DNA of 64,000 nt, from NCBI RefSeq assembly GCF_023715535.1, contig NZ_JAMBOI010000007.1, positions 36,779 through 100,778 of the forward strand, read 5' to 3'. The translations under genes were made by a program, and so were the position numbers. The DNA is from Sporosarcina luteola (GTDB taxonomy: Bacteria; Bacillota; Bacilli; Bacillales_A; Planococcaceae). This document shows positions 51,147 to 59,919 of the stretch, in pieces; the stretch's first letter is position 1, and each line of letters opens with the position of its first letter. The notes under the pieces were generated by a model that was given only the letters and a program-made list of their open reading frames with translations, searched no databases and was not told the DNA's origin.

Positions 51147-52216
51147 GCGATTTCAAACGTAAGCTCGATGAAATGATGGGCGATACATCGAAGCAGGAGA
51201 GGCGGATCAAGCAGCGTGTGCATGAACGGTTGCAGACGCCGGCGAGAAAGTTTTCTTGGCAAGTGATGTTTGTCTCGGCTGCGCTTCCTGTCGTGGCATT
51301 GGTTCTGTTTCTTGCGGTTGACCCTATGAATTATCTATCTGCTGATCAAGGGCCAGGCACCCCATATGATCCGCTCGATGATTTGGCGCAAATCTCTGCA
51401 TTGCAGAAGAAGAAGCAACTATCGGCTGTGGACTATGAGGAATTTTCGGCATTGCCTCATTTTGATGAGGTCGGCGGTTTGAATTATGTGGATAAAGAGA
51501 CGTTTTCATTGCAAGGAAGTTCGGAATCAATGCACACCGTCATTGAGCGCAAGCAGAATTTATTCGATGAAGTTGTGTACGAGGCAGGCGACATTGTACG
51601 CACAATGACCAACACGTCAAGCCATTTACCGACGTATATGGATGCGTATTACGAGGTGATTGCGGTTCCAGGGGATCGGGTTGTGCTGCAAAACGGGAAG
51701 CTGAGGATAAACGGCAAACCGGTGCAATCGGAGCTTATGGATCTATATGAAAAACAGGGAGTCACGATTGTAGGCGGGTACGATCAGCTGTTGAATGCGC
51801 GGGAATATTTATTATTGAACCATTTCCCGGCAAGTGAAACGGTGCAAGGTGCGACGATTACGCCTGTGCATAAAATCTATGGACAAGTTGTAGGCGTAGC
51901 ATCGGAAGAGCGTACGGACTCGATTTATATTGATTATTTAACCGGTCAGCTTACTGGCGACTATACGCCGGAGCAATATTTCGATTTGTATTTGTACGAT
52001 GATCTGTTAGGGTTCGGCAACTTGCCGGAAACGCCTCTGTTTGCACAGCTTAACCGGCTGGGCGAACTGTTTTTAGAGGCTTCGTATCGAAAAACGGCAC
52101 CGATTTCTGAGAATGAAGTAGAAATCCGCTACCAATATGGCCGTGAAGGGGTAGCCGAGCAAGTATTTACAATGAAGCGGGATTCAGGCTCAGCTCATTG
52201 GGTGATCGCAGAATAA
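51143..52216 (+). CDS. Anti-sigma factor with degenerate signal-peptidase-like domain
   Basis: A 357-residue protein: cytoplasmic anti-sigma segment (1-35, basic, amphipathic), one span (40-59), extracytoplasmic region. Residues 125-255 follow the order of type I signal peptidases: SM (129-130), GDIV (149-152), VIAVPGDRV (172-180), NGKLRINGKPV (184-194), EYLLL (221-225), IYGQVVGV (245-252). In the enzyme the lysine precedes the VIGLPGD-type motif; here it is Tyr/Glu (YYEVIA), and GDNR is LNHF, so it should be inactive. TTG start behind GAGGAGGTGGAG, coupled to the sigma gene. A sensor role is inferred. Confidence 0.8.
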   Translation: MSDFKRKLDEMMGDTSKQERRIKQRVHERLQTPARKFSWQVMFVSAALPVVALVLFLAVDPMNYLSADQGPGTPYDPLDDLAQISALQKKKQLSAVDYEEFSALPHFDEVGGLNYVDKETFSLQGSSESMHTVIERKQNLFDEVVYEAGDIVRTMTNTSSHLPTYMDAYYEVIAVPGDRVVLQNGKLRINGKPVQSELMDLYEKQGVTIVGGYDQLLNAREYLLLNHFPASETVQGATITPVHKIYGQVVGVASEERTDSIYIDYLTGQLTGDYTPEQYFDLYLYDDLLGFGNLPETPLFAQLNRLGELFLEASYRKTAPISENEVEIRYQYGREGVAEQVFTMKRDSGSAHWVIAE

Positions 52217-52290
52217 TGCAGGAAGGGGTATGGGAACCCCGGAATGATCTTGGAAACCAGGTCGGCAAACGTCCAGAAAAAGTAACCGTC

Positions 52291-52332
52291 AACCAACCGT
52301 TTACTATATAGGGCATGCCGGCTTGGTTTTTT
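52291..52332 (+). terminator. Probable terminator of ECF operon 1
   Basis: AACCAACCG pairs with CGGCTTGGTT (one bulge), followed by TTTTTT. Confidence 0.6.
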
Positions 52333-52360
52333 CGTTGCCATTTTTTCCGGTGCCTTTTCC

Positions 52361-52494
52361 GGTGCCTGTGTAAGACACAATTCAGATTATGCACTACAAT
52401 TGCATAAATGATAGAAAGAAGCTAGTAATACCGTAAATTTATCGTATTTTTATACTTTTGTTGAATTGTCATAAATGTGCCTTGCACAGGCACC
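52361..52494. repeat. Inverted-repeat element C, copy 2 (134 bp)
   Basis: GGTGCCTGTGTAAG at one end and CTTGCACAGGCACC at the other; interior shares ACTACAATTG.ATAAATGATAG and GAATTGTCATAAATGTGCC with the third copy. Remaining bases to 52740 hold only an AT-rich leader. Confidence 0.7.
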
Positions 52495-52740
52495 CACACA
52501 ATTCTCGCACAATTTGCACCGATGCAGATGTTTGAGGTTTTTATTAATGGGTATAATTGAATGCTGAATCTTTATGGCCGTCTATGACGATTTTCTAAAT
52601 CGGATAGGCGGCTCGTTTTATAGTGGTTTATGTATAGCTGGGAAGTTCTGTTCTCATGCTAAGGAGGGGGAGTTCTCATTGATGTGATGGAATTTCTGTG
52701 AAATATAGAGAAGCGGAATCGTAGAGAGAGGGGAATTTTC

Positions 52741-54213
52741 TTGCATATTACTAGGGTATTTTGGTATTCGGTCGTTATTTGTATAGCGATTGTGCTTTGG
52801 GGTTCGATTGCCCCGACCAGTTTGAACGATTTGACTGTAGCTGCGACTGCATTCATTTATGATCACTTTGCATGGTTTTACATATTCGTCATCGTTGCGA
52901 TGATCAGTTTTTGCTTTTATATTATGTTTTCGCGTTTTGGCAAGGTGAAGTTAGGCAAACAGAATGAGAAGCCTGAATTTAGTTTGCTGGCATGGTTTGC
53001 CATGTTGTTCAGCGCAGGTATGGGCATCGGATTGATGTTCTTTACAACGGCGGAAACCATTTCTCATGCGTTCATCAGCTCGCCGAATGCGACGCCGGGG
53101 TCTGATCAGGCGATACTCGAATCACTTCAATATGCGATGTTTCACTGGGGTCTTCATGGCTGGGGTCTGTACAGCATTGTAGCTCTTGTACTCGCTTACT
53201 TTAAATTCCGGGTTGGCGCACCAGGGTTGATCAGTGCTACGCTTGAGCCGTTGTTTGGCAAGAAGATCATGCGGGGTACAGTTGGACATATCGTAGATAC
53301 GCTTGCGATTTTTGCGACTGTTGTCGGTGTTGCATCCACACTCGGTTTCGGTTCAGCGCAAATTAATAGTGGTTTGACGTATCTGTTCGACGCCCCTAAA
53401 ACGTTTTGGTTTCAATTAATCATTTTAGTAATCGCGACGGTATTATTTATTGCATCTGCATGGTCGGGTATCGGACGTGGCATCAAATACTTAAGTACGA
53501 TTAATATTGTCGTTGCATTTTTCCTGTTACTCCTTGTATTTATTGTCGGTCCGTCCATGTACATTTTAAATCTATTTACTACTTCAATCGGTAAATATGC
53601 AGGGAACTTCATTGAAATGAGTTTTGAACTTAAACCGTTGAATGGCGATCAGCGTCAGTGGATTAATGAATGGACAATCTTTTATTGGGCATGGTGGATT
53701 TCCTGGGCACCGTTTGTAGGCATGTTCATTGCACGTGTTTCAAAAGGCCGGACAATAAGAGAGTTTGTCGCAGGCGTATTACTAGCTCCTACACTTGTAA
53801 CATTCATCTTCTTTGCCGTTTTTGGCGGTTCGGCATTATATCTAGAGCAAAACGGGATTGCCAAGCTGTCTACATTAATGACAGAAACGGTGACATTCGG
53901 CATGTATGAGCATTATCCACTAGGAACGGTCCTGTCCTTAATTACCGTGTTCGTCATTGCCATCTTTTTCGTGACATCTGCTGATTCTGCAACATTTGTA
54001 CTCGGCATGTTCAGTACGGGTGGACAATTGAATCCTTCGAATGTTGTCAAGATCGTTTGGGGGCTCGCATTATCAGCAATGGCGGCCATTGTCATGTATT
54101 CCGGAGGCATTAAAGGCTTTCAAAATATGCTCATCATATCGGCATTGCCTCTCTCCCTTATTATCATTTTAATGGTTGTATCCTTTTATAAAGTCATTCA
54201 ACAAAAAGAGTGA
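52741..54213 (+). CDS. BCCT-family betaine/choline/carnitine transporter
   Basis: A 490-residue 12-span transporter of the BCCT family: FSLLAWFAMLFSAGMGIGLM, FHWGLHGWGLYS (Trp-rich site), and FYWAWWISWAPFVGMFIARVSKGRTIREF are unmistakable. It likely takes up glycine betaine or a related osmolyte (OpuD-like). Start is TTG at 52741 behind GAGAGGGG. Single gene. Confidence 0.92.
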   Translation: MHITRVFWYSVVICIAIVLWGSIAPTSLNDLTVAATAFIYDHFAWFYIFVIVAMISFCFYIMFSRFGKVKLGKQNEKPEFSLLAWFAMLFSAGMGIGLMFFTTAETISHAFISSPNATPGSDQAILESLQYAMFHWGLHGWGLYSIVALVLAYFKFRVGAPGLISATLEPLFGKKIMRGTVGHIVDTLAIFATVVGVASTLGFGSAQINSGLTYLFDAPKTFWFQLIILVIATVLFIASAWSGIGRGIKYLSTINIVVAFFLLLLVFIVGPSMYILNLFTTSIGKYAGNFIEMSFELKPLNGDQRQWINEWTIFYWAWWISWAPFVGMFIARVSKGRTIREFVAGVLLAPTLVTFIFFAVFGGSALYLEQNGIAKLSTLMTETVTFGMYEHYPLGTVLSLITVFVIAIFFVTSADSATFVLGMFSTGGQLNPSNVVKIVWGLALSAMAAIVMYSGGIKGFQNMLIISALPLSLIIILMVVSFYKVIQQKE

Positions 54214-54287
54214 TCGGCGGATTATTCATTAAGTCAATGGAATGAAGCGTGACAACAAACTAGAAAAAAATATAAGGTGGGGTCGTA

Positions 54288-54947
54288 GTGAATTTATTAA
54301 ACGTTAGAAGAGGACAATTTGTTTATTATCAAAATAAACTGCATAAGGTGTACTCTGTAAACCCATTCTTCAGGAAGTCTGTGCATCTCATTCGACTTGA
54401 AGATATGGAGCAGCAGCTTGTAACGGCAAGAGAGATAACATTGTATAGACCGAAACATTTGGATAGTTTCAGGTTCAATTATCAACGATACACGCTTCAT
54501 AAAGAAGTGAAAGCAAAAGTCGGTGATTATATTTTGATTATCAATCCTAAACCTGACTCGATTGACCATCACCATCTTCACGCGATTGAAACTGTCTCTT
54601 CAATAGAAGCAAACGGCGTGATCAGCAACAGATCCAATGGCATCAGACATAGCGAGTATTGGGTAATGGTGCCGGGGCTGGAAGAGGGTGCAACAATCAT
54701 TGACCGGGCACAGCCTGATGGGAATGAACCAAATGCGCACGCAAAGGTGGAGGAACATCATCCAATTCCAATTCATATGCCTAAAATCGGCGATGTGTAC
54801 CAAAAAAACAATAGTGATCCCGTCATACTGGCAATGGTTGTCGCCATAAAAGGAGAGACTGTCTACTTAGGCGGGGATATTGAAGTCCATATAGATAAAT
54901 TGACGAAAAGTGGTGTGTGGAGTTTACAGACACAGGTGTCTTTATAA
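54288..54947 (+). CDS. Hypothetical protein
   Basis: A 219-residue soluble protein. GTG start behind AAGGTGGGG. The N-terminal third (LNVRRGQFVYYQNKLHKVYSV) reads like a small beta-barrel, and it contains KVGDYILIINPKPDSIDHHH and a related KIGDVYQKNNSDPVIL near the end, so it may have internal duplication. Similar proteins occur in Bacillales, but I recall no function. A terminator follows 42 bases after the stop. Confidence 0.65.
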   Translation: MNLLNVRRGQFVYYQNKLHKVYSVNPFFRKSVHLIRLEDMEQQLVTAREITLYRPKHLDSFRFNYQRYTLHKEVKAKVGDYILIINPKPDSIDHHHLHAIETVSSIEANGVISNRSNGIRHSEYWVMVPGLEEGATIIDRAQPDGNEPNAHAKVEEHHPIPIHMPKIGDVYQKNNSDPVILAMVVAIKGETVYLGGDIEVHIDKLTKSGVWSLQTQVSL

Positions 54948-54988
54948 GTTATTTCGTGTAACAGCGACAAAAGAATAAGAAGAGGAGG

Positions 54989-55025
54989 GGAGTCAATCAT
55001 AGCGGCTTTGATTGGCTCCTTTTTT
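54989..55025 (+). terminator. Rho-independent terminator
   Basis: GGAGTCAATCA pairs with TGATTGGCTCC (one wobble) followed by six Ts. Confidence 0.85.
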
Positions 55026-55067
55026 GTTATGTTGATGTTGTCGTTCGTCTTCATGACAATCATACAC

Positions 55068-55811
55068 TTAGGATTCACCTTGCATTTTCCGTATTTCAAC
55101 AATCCGTTTCCAAGTTGCTATGTTGAGCTGTGCGAATCCACTAATCCCCGGTGTCGTATTCACCTCAATTAAGATAGGGGTTCCCTCTTGATTGATTCCG
55201 AAATCGATTCCGTATTCTCTGCAAGGAAAGGCGGAATCGATTGTTTTTGCTGCTTGGATAGCGATCGCTTGTATTTTTTTTACTGTTTTCATTTGAATAT
55301 CTAGTTCCGAAATGGTGATTAATTCAGCACCTCTCATGCGATTCACAATCCCGTTTTGTGTAACTGGACCGGTTGCGATATTTCCTAACATCCCGCCAAT
55401 CACCCATTCATTGTTCAGTTTTTGTACATGGACCCGAATCGCAAAAGGCTGTCCATTTTGGGTGTAGCTTTTGATATCTTCTTGAATAATATAGGGACCG
55501 CTTTCTCTGCCTAACTTTATGAAAGGATGAAGTAGATGCTGGATTTCACCGACTCTCGTAACTAATTGTTGTATGGGTGTCCCTTGAATTGTAAATCCAT
55601 TTACGTGAAATTTTCCGCTGCCTTTTTGAATCTTGAATATGGCTCTGCCCTGGCCCGCAGTGTCATGTTTGACGTAGACAGATTCGTAGCGGTTCAATAA
55701 ATCATCCAAATTGTTCTCGCTGTATAAGACGGTTTCAGGAATATGTTTAGCGACTACTGGATCTTGCTGTAATAATAAATTTTGTTCCCATTTCCCCAAT
55801 GTTCTTTTCAT
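55068..55811 (-). CDS. YheC/YheD-type ATP-grasp spore coat protein
   Basis: A 247-residue ATP-grasp protein: VYVKHDTAGQGRAIFKI nucleotide loop, YIIQEDIKSYTQNGQPFAIRVHVQK, REYGIDFGINQEGTPILIEVNTTPG catalytic end. It matches the endospore coat-associated YheC/YheD family, but is shorter than the usual 360-450 residues, lacking the N-terminal part. GAAGGAGATGAG precedes the ATG. The family may ligate a peptide in the spore coat. Confidence 0.8.
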   Translation of the reverse strand: MKRTLGKWEQNLLLQQDPVVAKHIPETVLYSENNLDDLLNRYESVYVKHDTAGQGRAIFKIQKGSGKFHVNGFTIQGTPIQQLVTRVGEIQHLLHPFIKLGRESGPYIIQEDIKSYTQNGQPFAIRVHVQKLNNEWVIGGMLGNIATGPVTQNGIVNRMRGAELITISELDIQMKTVKKIQAIAIQAAKTIDSAFPCREYGIDFGINQEGTPILIEVNTTPGISGFAQLNIATWKRIVEIRKMQGES

Positions 55812-56011
55812 GGTTTCTCATCTCCTTCTTCTAAGTCGCCGCCATTGTGACGAATCTTCTTTTCTATTCTATGCATACAGAATAATGGCATCTGGATTTT
55901 TTGGAAGGGTTTTATGGGGGATTTCGATTGGGCAAAAGGGGTCCGTGTCACTGTTGGTAAAACGGGAGTTGGAGTTAGTGTCGCCGCTTCATCGCCCGTT
56001 TTGAGTAATAA

Positions 56012-56052
56012 AACAGCAGTGCCAGCCTTTATTTATGGCTTGCACTGCTGTT
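56012..56052. terminator. Bidirectional terminator
   Basis: AACAGCAGTGC pairs with GCACTGCTGTT, inner GCC/GGC, with Ts on the plus side and As on the minus side. Terminates the germination hydrolase transcript. Confidence 0.8.
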
Positions 56053-56217
56053 TTTTTGCACATCTCTTCTTCAATTTAATCCGATAGGAAAGACAAGCGG
56101 ATAATTGTGCAGTCTCCACATAAGTCCAATTGTTGAAGTCCATGGCGCCTCCAGTGAAAATGCGGGTAATCATCCATCCGGCCATATCAGACAGAGGACT
56201 GATTTCATCGAGTCGGT
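56033..56217 (-). pseudogene. C-terminal fragment of a methyltransferase
   Basis: The minus frame reads LDEISPLSDMAGWMITRIFT and SACLSYRIKLKKR, clearly homologous to the C-terminus of the protein at 26145 (IDEISALCKKAGLTITGIF; SSCLSYRIKLKK). It starts directly after the stop of the gene at 56218. The N-terminal SAM-binding part is absent. Confidence 0.7.
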
Positions 56218-57384
56218 TTACGCTCTTTTTCGTATCGTGAAATTGTCTTCGAGCAAGAGCCAATTTTGCGGGAAGGGATATCCGAGTACCCAGTAACTGA
56301 TGCCACGAAGTTTATACTCTTTTACCATGTTGAATTTGGCCTGTGCACTTCGGGCATCTTCAAACCACACTTCATGGGTGCGTCCTTCCGCATCGGCGTA
56401 ACGGAAAAACGGAGATTGAGCTACCGGATCATATTGAATGGCTACTTGATGTTGAATGGCTCGGCGGACAGCTTCTTGCTGACTGAATGTTTCAGCCTCC
56501 GATCCCCGGACGAACGGAAGCGTCCAGTCGCGTGCGTAAATTTGAAAGCCGAAAAAGATCTTATCTCTCGGGATGACTGTGACAGCATAGTCAAGAACCC
56601 TTTTTATCTGATTGAGAGGTGAAATCGCTTGTGCAGGCCCCTTTCGATAACCCCATTCGTATGTCATCAACACAACAAAATCGACAATCCTACCATGCGC
56701 TTCATAATCATGTGCTTCAACGAGCAATCCTTTTTGTTCACTACTCGTTTTCGGTGCAAGAGCTGATGAAACAAAGTATCCCTCTGGATGCAACCGATCG
56801 ACCGCGAGTTGCAAAAATTGATTGTAATTCTCCCGGTCAGCGGGAAATACATTTTCAAAATCAATGTTTAATCCTTGATACCCTTTCTCTTTCATGACAG
56901 CCAGCACATTCGTAATGACCTTTTCCTGAAGTTCTCGACTTGAAAGAACGGTATGGGCAAGGCTGGATCCGGTAGCTGTAGCACTGAAATTTGTTATCGC
57001 GATCACGGGCACAATTCGTTCGGCTGCTGCGGATTTAAGCATTTCCGTATCATCGAGGGTCGTTAAGCTACCATCTTCTTTCACACTATAAACAAATGGC
57101 ATCCAATACGTTAAGTATCGACCTACTTCTTGAATTTCCCTCGCACCTGTTTCGCCGGTATTGAGTGTATAGGCATTCACATCAATGACCGGCTTCGGCA
57201 CGGTTGATCGGGAAACGGTCGGAATGACAAGAGCCTGACCTATTACTAACGCATTCGGGTTTTCTAATTGGTTCGCTATGACGATTTGATTAATTGTAAC
57301 ACCGTACTGATGGGAAATTTCCCACAAGGAATCACCCTGTCTGACGACATGAATCTGCAATTTACTTCTCTCCTTATAACTCAT
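56218..57384 (-). CDS. LysM + GH18 spore germination hydrolase (YaaH/SleL-like)
   Basis: A 388-residue protein: one LysM domain (about 9-55; VVRQGDSLWEISHQYGVTINQ) binding peptidoglycan, then a GH18 domain (about 70-380) with GLNIDFENV as the catalytic DxE region and VLMTYEWGY. It fits the cortex-lytic N-acetylglucosaminidases YaaH/SleL, which usually have two LysM domains; here only one. No signal peptide, as usual for spore-located members. AAAGGAGATGAG precedes the ATG. Confidence 0.85.
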   Translation of the reverse strand: MSYKERSKLQIHVVRQGDSLWEISHQYGVTINQIVIANQLENPNALVIGQALVIPTVSRSTVPKPVIDVNAYTLNTGETGAREIQEVGRYLTYWMPFVYSVKEDGSLTTLDDTEMLKSAAAERIVPVIAITNFSATATGSSLAHTVLSSRELQEKVITNVLAVMKEKGYQGLNIDFENVFPADRENYNQFLQLAVDRLHPEGYFVSSALAPKTSSEQKGLLVEAHDYEAHGRIVDFVVLMTYEWGYRKGPAQAISPLNQIKRVLDYAVTVIPRDKIFFGFQIYARDWTLPFVRGSEAETFSQQEAVRRAIQHQVAIQYDPVAQSPFFRYADAEGRTHEVWFEDARSAQAKFNMVKEYKLRGISYWVLGYPFPQNWLLLEDNFTIRKRA

Positions 57385-57441
57385 CTCCTTTAAGGTATTC
57401 CAATGGAGCTTGGGGTGTCATCACTTTCGGAGAATTGTGTG

Positions 57442-57587
57442 GGTGCCTGTGTAAGACACAATTCAGTAAATACACTACAATTGTATAAATGAAATAGTTG
57501 AAGCTTGTCTAATCAGTGTTCAAATGGATTTCACTGTATTTTTATTATTATTCATGAATTGTCATAAATGTGCCATGCACAGGCACC
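57442..57587. repeat. Inverted-repeat element C, copy 3 (146 bp)
   Basis: GGTGCCTGTGTAAG ... CATGCACAGGCACC. Interior matches copy 2 over ACACAATTCAG, ACTACAATTG and GAATTGTCATAAATGTGCC. A further GACACAGGCACCCACAC follows, hinting at stacked ends. Confidence 0.7.
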
Positions 57588-57709
57588 GACACAGGCACCC
57601 ACACAATTCCCACACAATTTACATGGGTTTGCGGAAGCGCTGTATAGTTGTCCTTGGCAGGGAGGAGACTATTCATGTCTTTTCAATTATGAGTGAGTTG
57701 AGGTGCGAT

Positions 57710-58675
57710 ATGACAATTGTACGAATGGGATTTGTAGCGATGAGCATGGAACTTAAAAATGCGTCCCCGTCTAAAACGATGACGTTTACGCAGTTCCAAA
57801 AACAAGAGGACCGTGAAGCGGCAATCCGCAAATTGGAACGGATTGCACTGGAGAATTTGGAGAATACACATCGAATCCTTAAACATAACCACTTTAATGA
57901 AGTCCATTTTTATCGTTTCAGCTCCAAGCTGATTCCGTTGGCGGACCATGCAGAGCTTGCCGGATGGGATTATATGCAGCCGCTGAAAGGGAAGCTCGCT
58001 GAAATTGGGGGCTTTGTAAAAGAGCATGGGATGAGAGTCGATTTTCATCCGGATCACTTTGTCGTTTTGAATTCCCCGAATCGGGACGTACTGATCAATT
58101 CGGTAAAGAACTTAAAGATGCATTACTTGCTGTTAAAAGGAATGAAGATAGATCCCACTCATCGCTGTGTCCTCCATGTCGGCGGCAATTACAAGGACAC
58201 TGAGAAATCTTTAGAGCGTTTTGTGGAGCAGTGGGGCGATGTTCCGCTGCTCATTCAACGGATGATTATGCTGGAAAATGATGATACATCCTTCACCCTC
58301 GAGGATACGCTCTATCTCAGCGAGAAACTGGGTGTTCCGCTTGTGTTTGATTATCACCATCATCTGGCCTTTCATCGCGATAAAACATGGGAAGATAAAT
58401 GGGACCGCGTAGTCGATACATGGAAGGCGTCCCCTCTGCCAATCAAAATGCATATTTCCAGTCCGAAAAGCGAGGACAAATTCCGTCACCATTCGGATTA
58501 CGTGGATGTGCACATGTTTTTCAGGTTTCTACATGAAATCAGGGGTTCCGTCCGGCAAATTGATTGTATGATCGAGGCAAAACAGAAGGACGAAGCTCTT
58601 TTTACGTTAATCAAACAGATCAAAGACAGGGCAAACGTTGAAATGATAGACGGCTCGTCTTTTTATTTGAAGTAA
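57710..58675 (+). CDS. uvsE: UV damage endonuclease
   Basis: A 321-residue UvdE/UvsE: TIVRMGFVAMSM start, FHPDHFVVLNSP, CVLHVGGNYKDTEKSLERF, MLENDDTSFTLEDTLYLSEK and VFDYHHHLAFH with the metal-binding Glu/His set of the TIM-barrel nuclease. It nicks DNA next to UV photoproducts, useful for a spore former. ATG 57710 is chosen because family members begin MTIVR and GAGGTG precedes it; ATG 57689 is possible. Confidence 0.92.
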   Translation: MTIVRMGFVAMSMELKNASPSKTMTFTQFQKQEDREAAIRKLERIALENLENTHRILKHNHFNEVHFYRFSSKLIPLADHAELAGWDYMQPLKGKLAEIGGFVKEHGMRVDFHPDHFVVLNSPNRDVLINSVKNLKMHYLLLKGMKIDPTHRCVLHVGGNYKDTEKSLERFVEQWGDVPLLIQRMIMLENDDTSFTLEDTLYLSEKLGVPLVFDYHHHLAFHRDKTWEDKWDRVVDTWKASPLPIKMHISSPKSEDKFRHHSDYVDVHMFFRFLHEIRGSVRQIDCMIEAKQKDEALFTLIKQIKDRANVEMIDGSSFYLK

Positions 58676-58725
58676 AAATGTTTTTGGCAAAGGTTCATCT
58701 GCTGCCAAATGCATTTTAAATGTAA

Positions 58726-58768
58726 AACTACCTGCACGGGGGTCATCCCTCATGCAGGTAGTTGTTTT
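58726..58768. terminator. Bidirectional terminator
   Basis: AACTACCTGCA pairs perfectly with TGCAGGTAGTT, T tract after it. Between convergent genes. Confidence 0.85.
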
Positions 58769-58770
58769 TG

Positions 58771-59919
58771 TTAGGAAGGGATCGGGTGGGAAGATTCAGC
58801 GGACGTAATCGTTTCCCTGCTTGTCAGCACCTTCTTCAGTTTCTCCTGATCTACTTCATAGCCTATTCCATCACCTGTCGGGACAAAAATGATTCCGTGG
58901 TCCATTGTTATTTCTGGAGTGACAATGTCTTCTTCCCAGTAGTGGGAGGAGGGCGCCGTGTCTCCCGGTATCGTGAAGTTCTGGAGAGTCGTTAGTTGGA
59001 TGTTATGCGCACGTCCTACGCCTGTTTCGAGCATGCCGCCGCACCAGACGGGAATATCGTTTGCTTTGCACAGGTCGTGGATCCGTTTCGACTCCGTCAG
59101 TCCGCCGACCCGTCCGATCTTAATATTGATGATTTTACAGCTGCCGAGCTCAATCGCCTTTCGTGTGTCTTCCAATGAATGAATGCTTTCGTCCAGACAG
59201 ATCGGCGTACTGATTTGTTTCTGCAAAGTGGCATGATCAATGATGTCGTCATGGGCGAGCGGCTGCTCAATCATGATCAGGTTGTATTGATCTAATTTTT
59301 TCAATCGATCGGTATCAGCCAGTGTATAGGCGGAATTGGCGTCTGCCATAAGTGGAATATCGGGAAACGCTTCGCGGACTGCTGCAATATAATCAAGATC
59401 AGCGCCGGGCTTGATTTTCACTTTGATTTTGCGGAAGCCCTCATCTACATACTGGCGGACCTTCTCGACCAGCGCGTCCGGGTCTTTCTGGATTCCGATG
59501 CTTTTCCCGACCTCTATTTCATTCTTTGTTCCACCAAGAAGTTCAGCGATGGACTTCCCGTTTTTCTTTGCAAAAACATCCCATATAGCTGTTTCAATAG
59601 CGGATTTTGCAATGTTATTACGACGGACGAATTGCAGCATGTCATGTACGTCTTCAGCATGCTTGATTTCCTTGTGAATCAAGCGGGGGATGAGAAATTC
59701 CTTCAGCATATACACAGTCGTCGCTGTTGTTTCCTCGTTGTAATAGGGCTCGTTGCTCGTTACGGTTTCTCCCCAACCTGACATCCCGGATTCGTCGATC
59801 ACTTCCACTAAGCAGACATCCTTATGTTGCATCGTACCAAAGCTTGTCGTGAACGGTGCAGTGAGAGAGACGTTGATATGATGGAGAACAACTTCTTTTA
59901 TCGTTATGGATTTCATCAT
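58771..59919 (-). CDS. Enolase-superfamily N-acylamino acid racemase / dipeptide epimerase-like
   Basis: A 382-residue muconate-lactonising-type enzyme. Catalytic residues are visible: KIKVKIKPG (KxK), MADANSAY (Asp), IEQPL (Glu), CLDESI (Asp) and INIKIGRVGG (Lys). It fits the o-succinylbenzoate synthase/N-succinylamino acid racemase branch. Because the neighbour is an M20 amidohydrolase instead of menaquinone genes, racemase activity on an N-acylamino acid is the likelier role. Its ATG overlaps the M20 stop (ATGATGA). Confidence 0.82.
   Translation of the reverse strand: MMKSITIKEVVLHHINVSLTAPFTTSFGTMQHKDVCLVEVIDESGMSGWGETVTSNEPYYNEETTATTVYMLKEFLIPRLIHKEIKHAEDVHDMLQFVRRNNIAKSAIETAIWDVFAKKNGKSIAELLGGTKNEIEVGKSIGIQKDPDALVEKVRQYVDEGFRKIKVKIKPGADLDYIAAVREAFPDIPLMADANSAYTLADTDRLKKLDQYNLIMIEQPLAHDDIIDHATLQKQISTPICLDESIHSLEDTRKAIELGSCKIINIKIGRVGGLTESKRIHDLCKANDIPVWCGGMLETGVGRAHNIQLTTLQNFTIPGDTAPSSHYWEEDIVTPEITMDHGIIFVPTGDGIGYEVDQEKLKKVLTSRETITSAESSHPIPS

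Noticed and set aside
57524..57709. 62-codon N-terminal extension of the UV endonuclease
   Set aside because: It would start inside inverted-repeat element C; homologs begin at MTIVR, and a ribosome site lies before ATG 57710.
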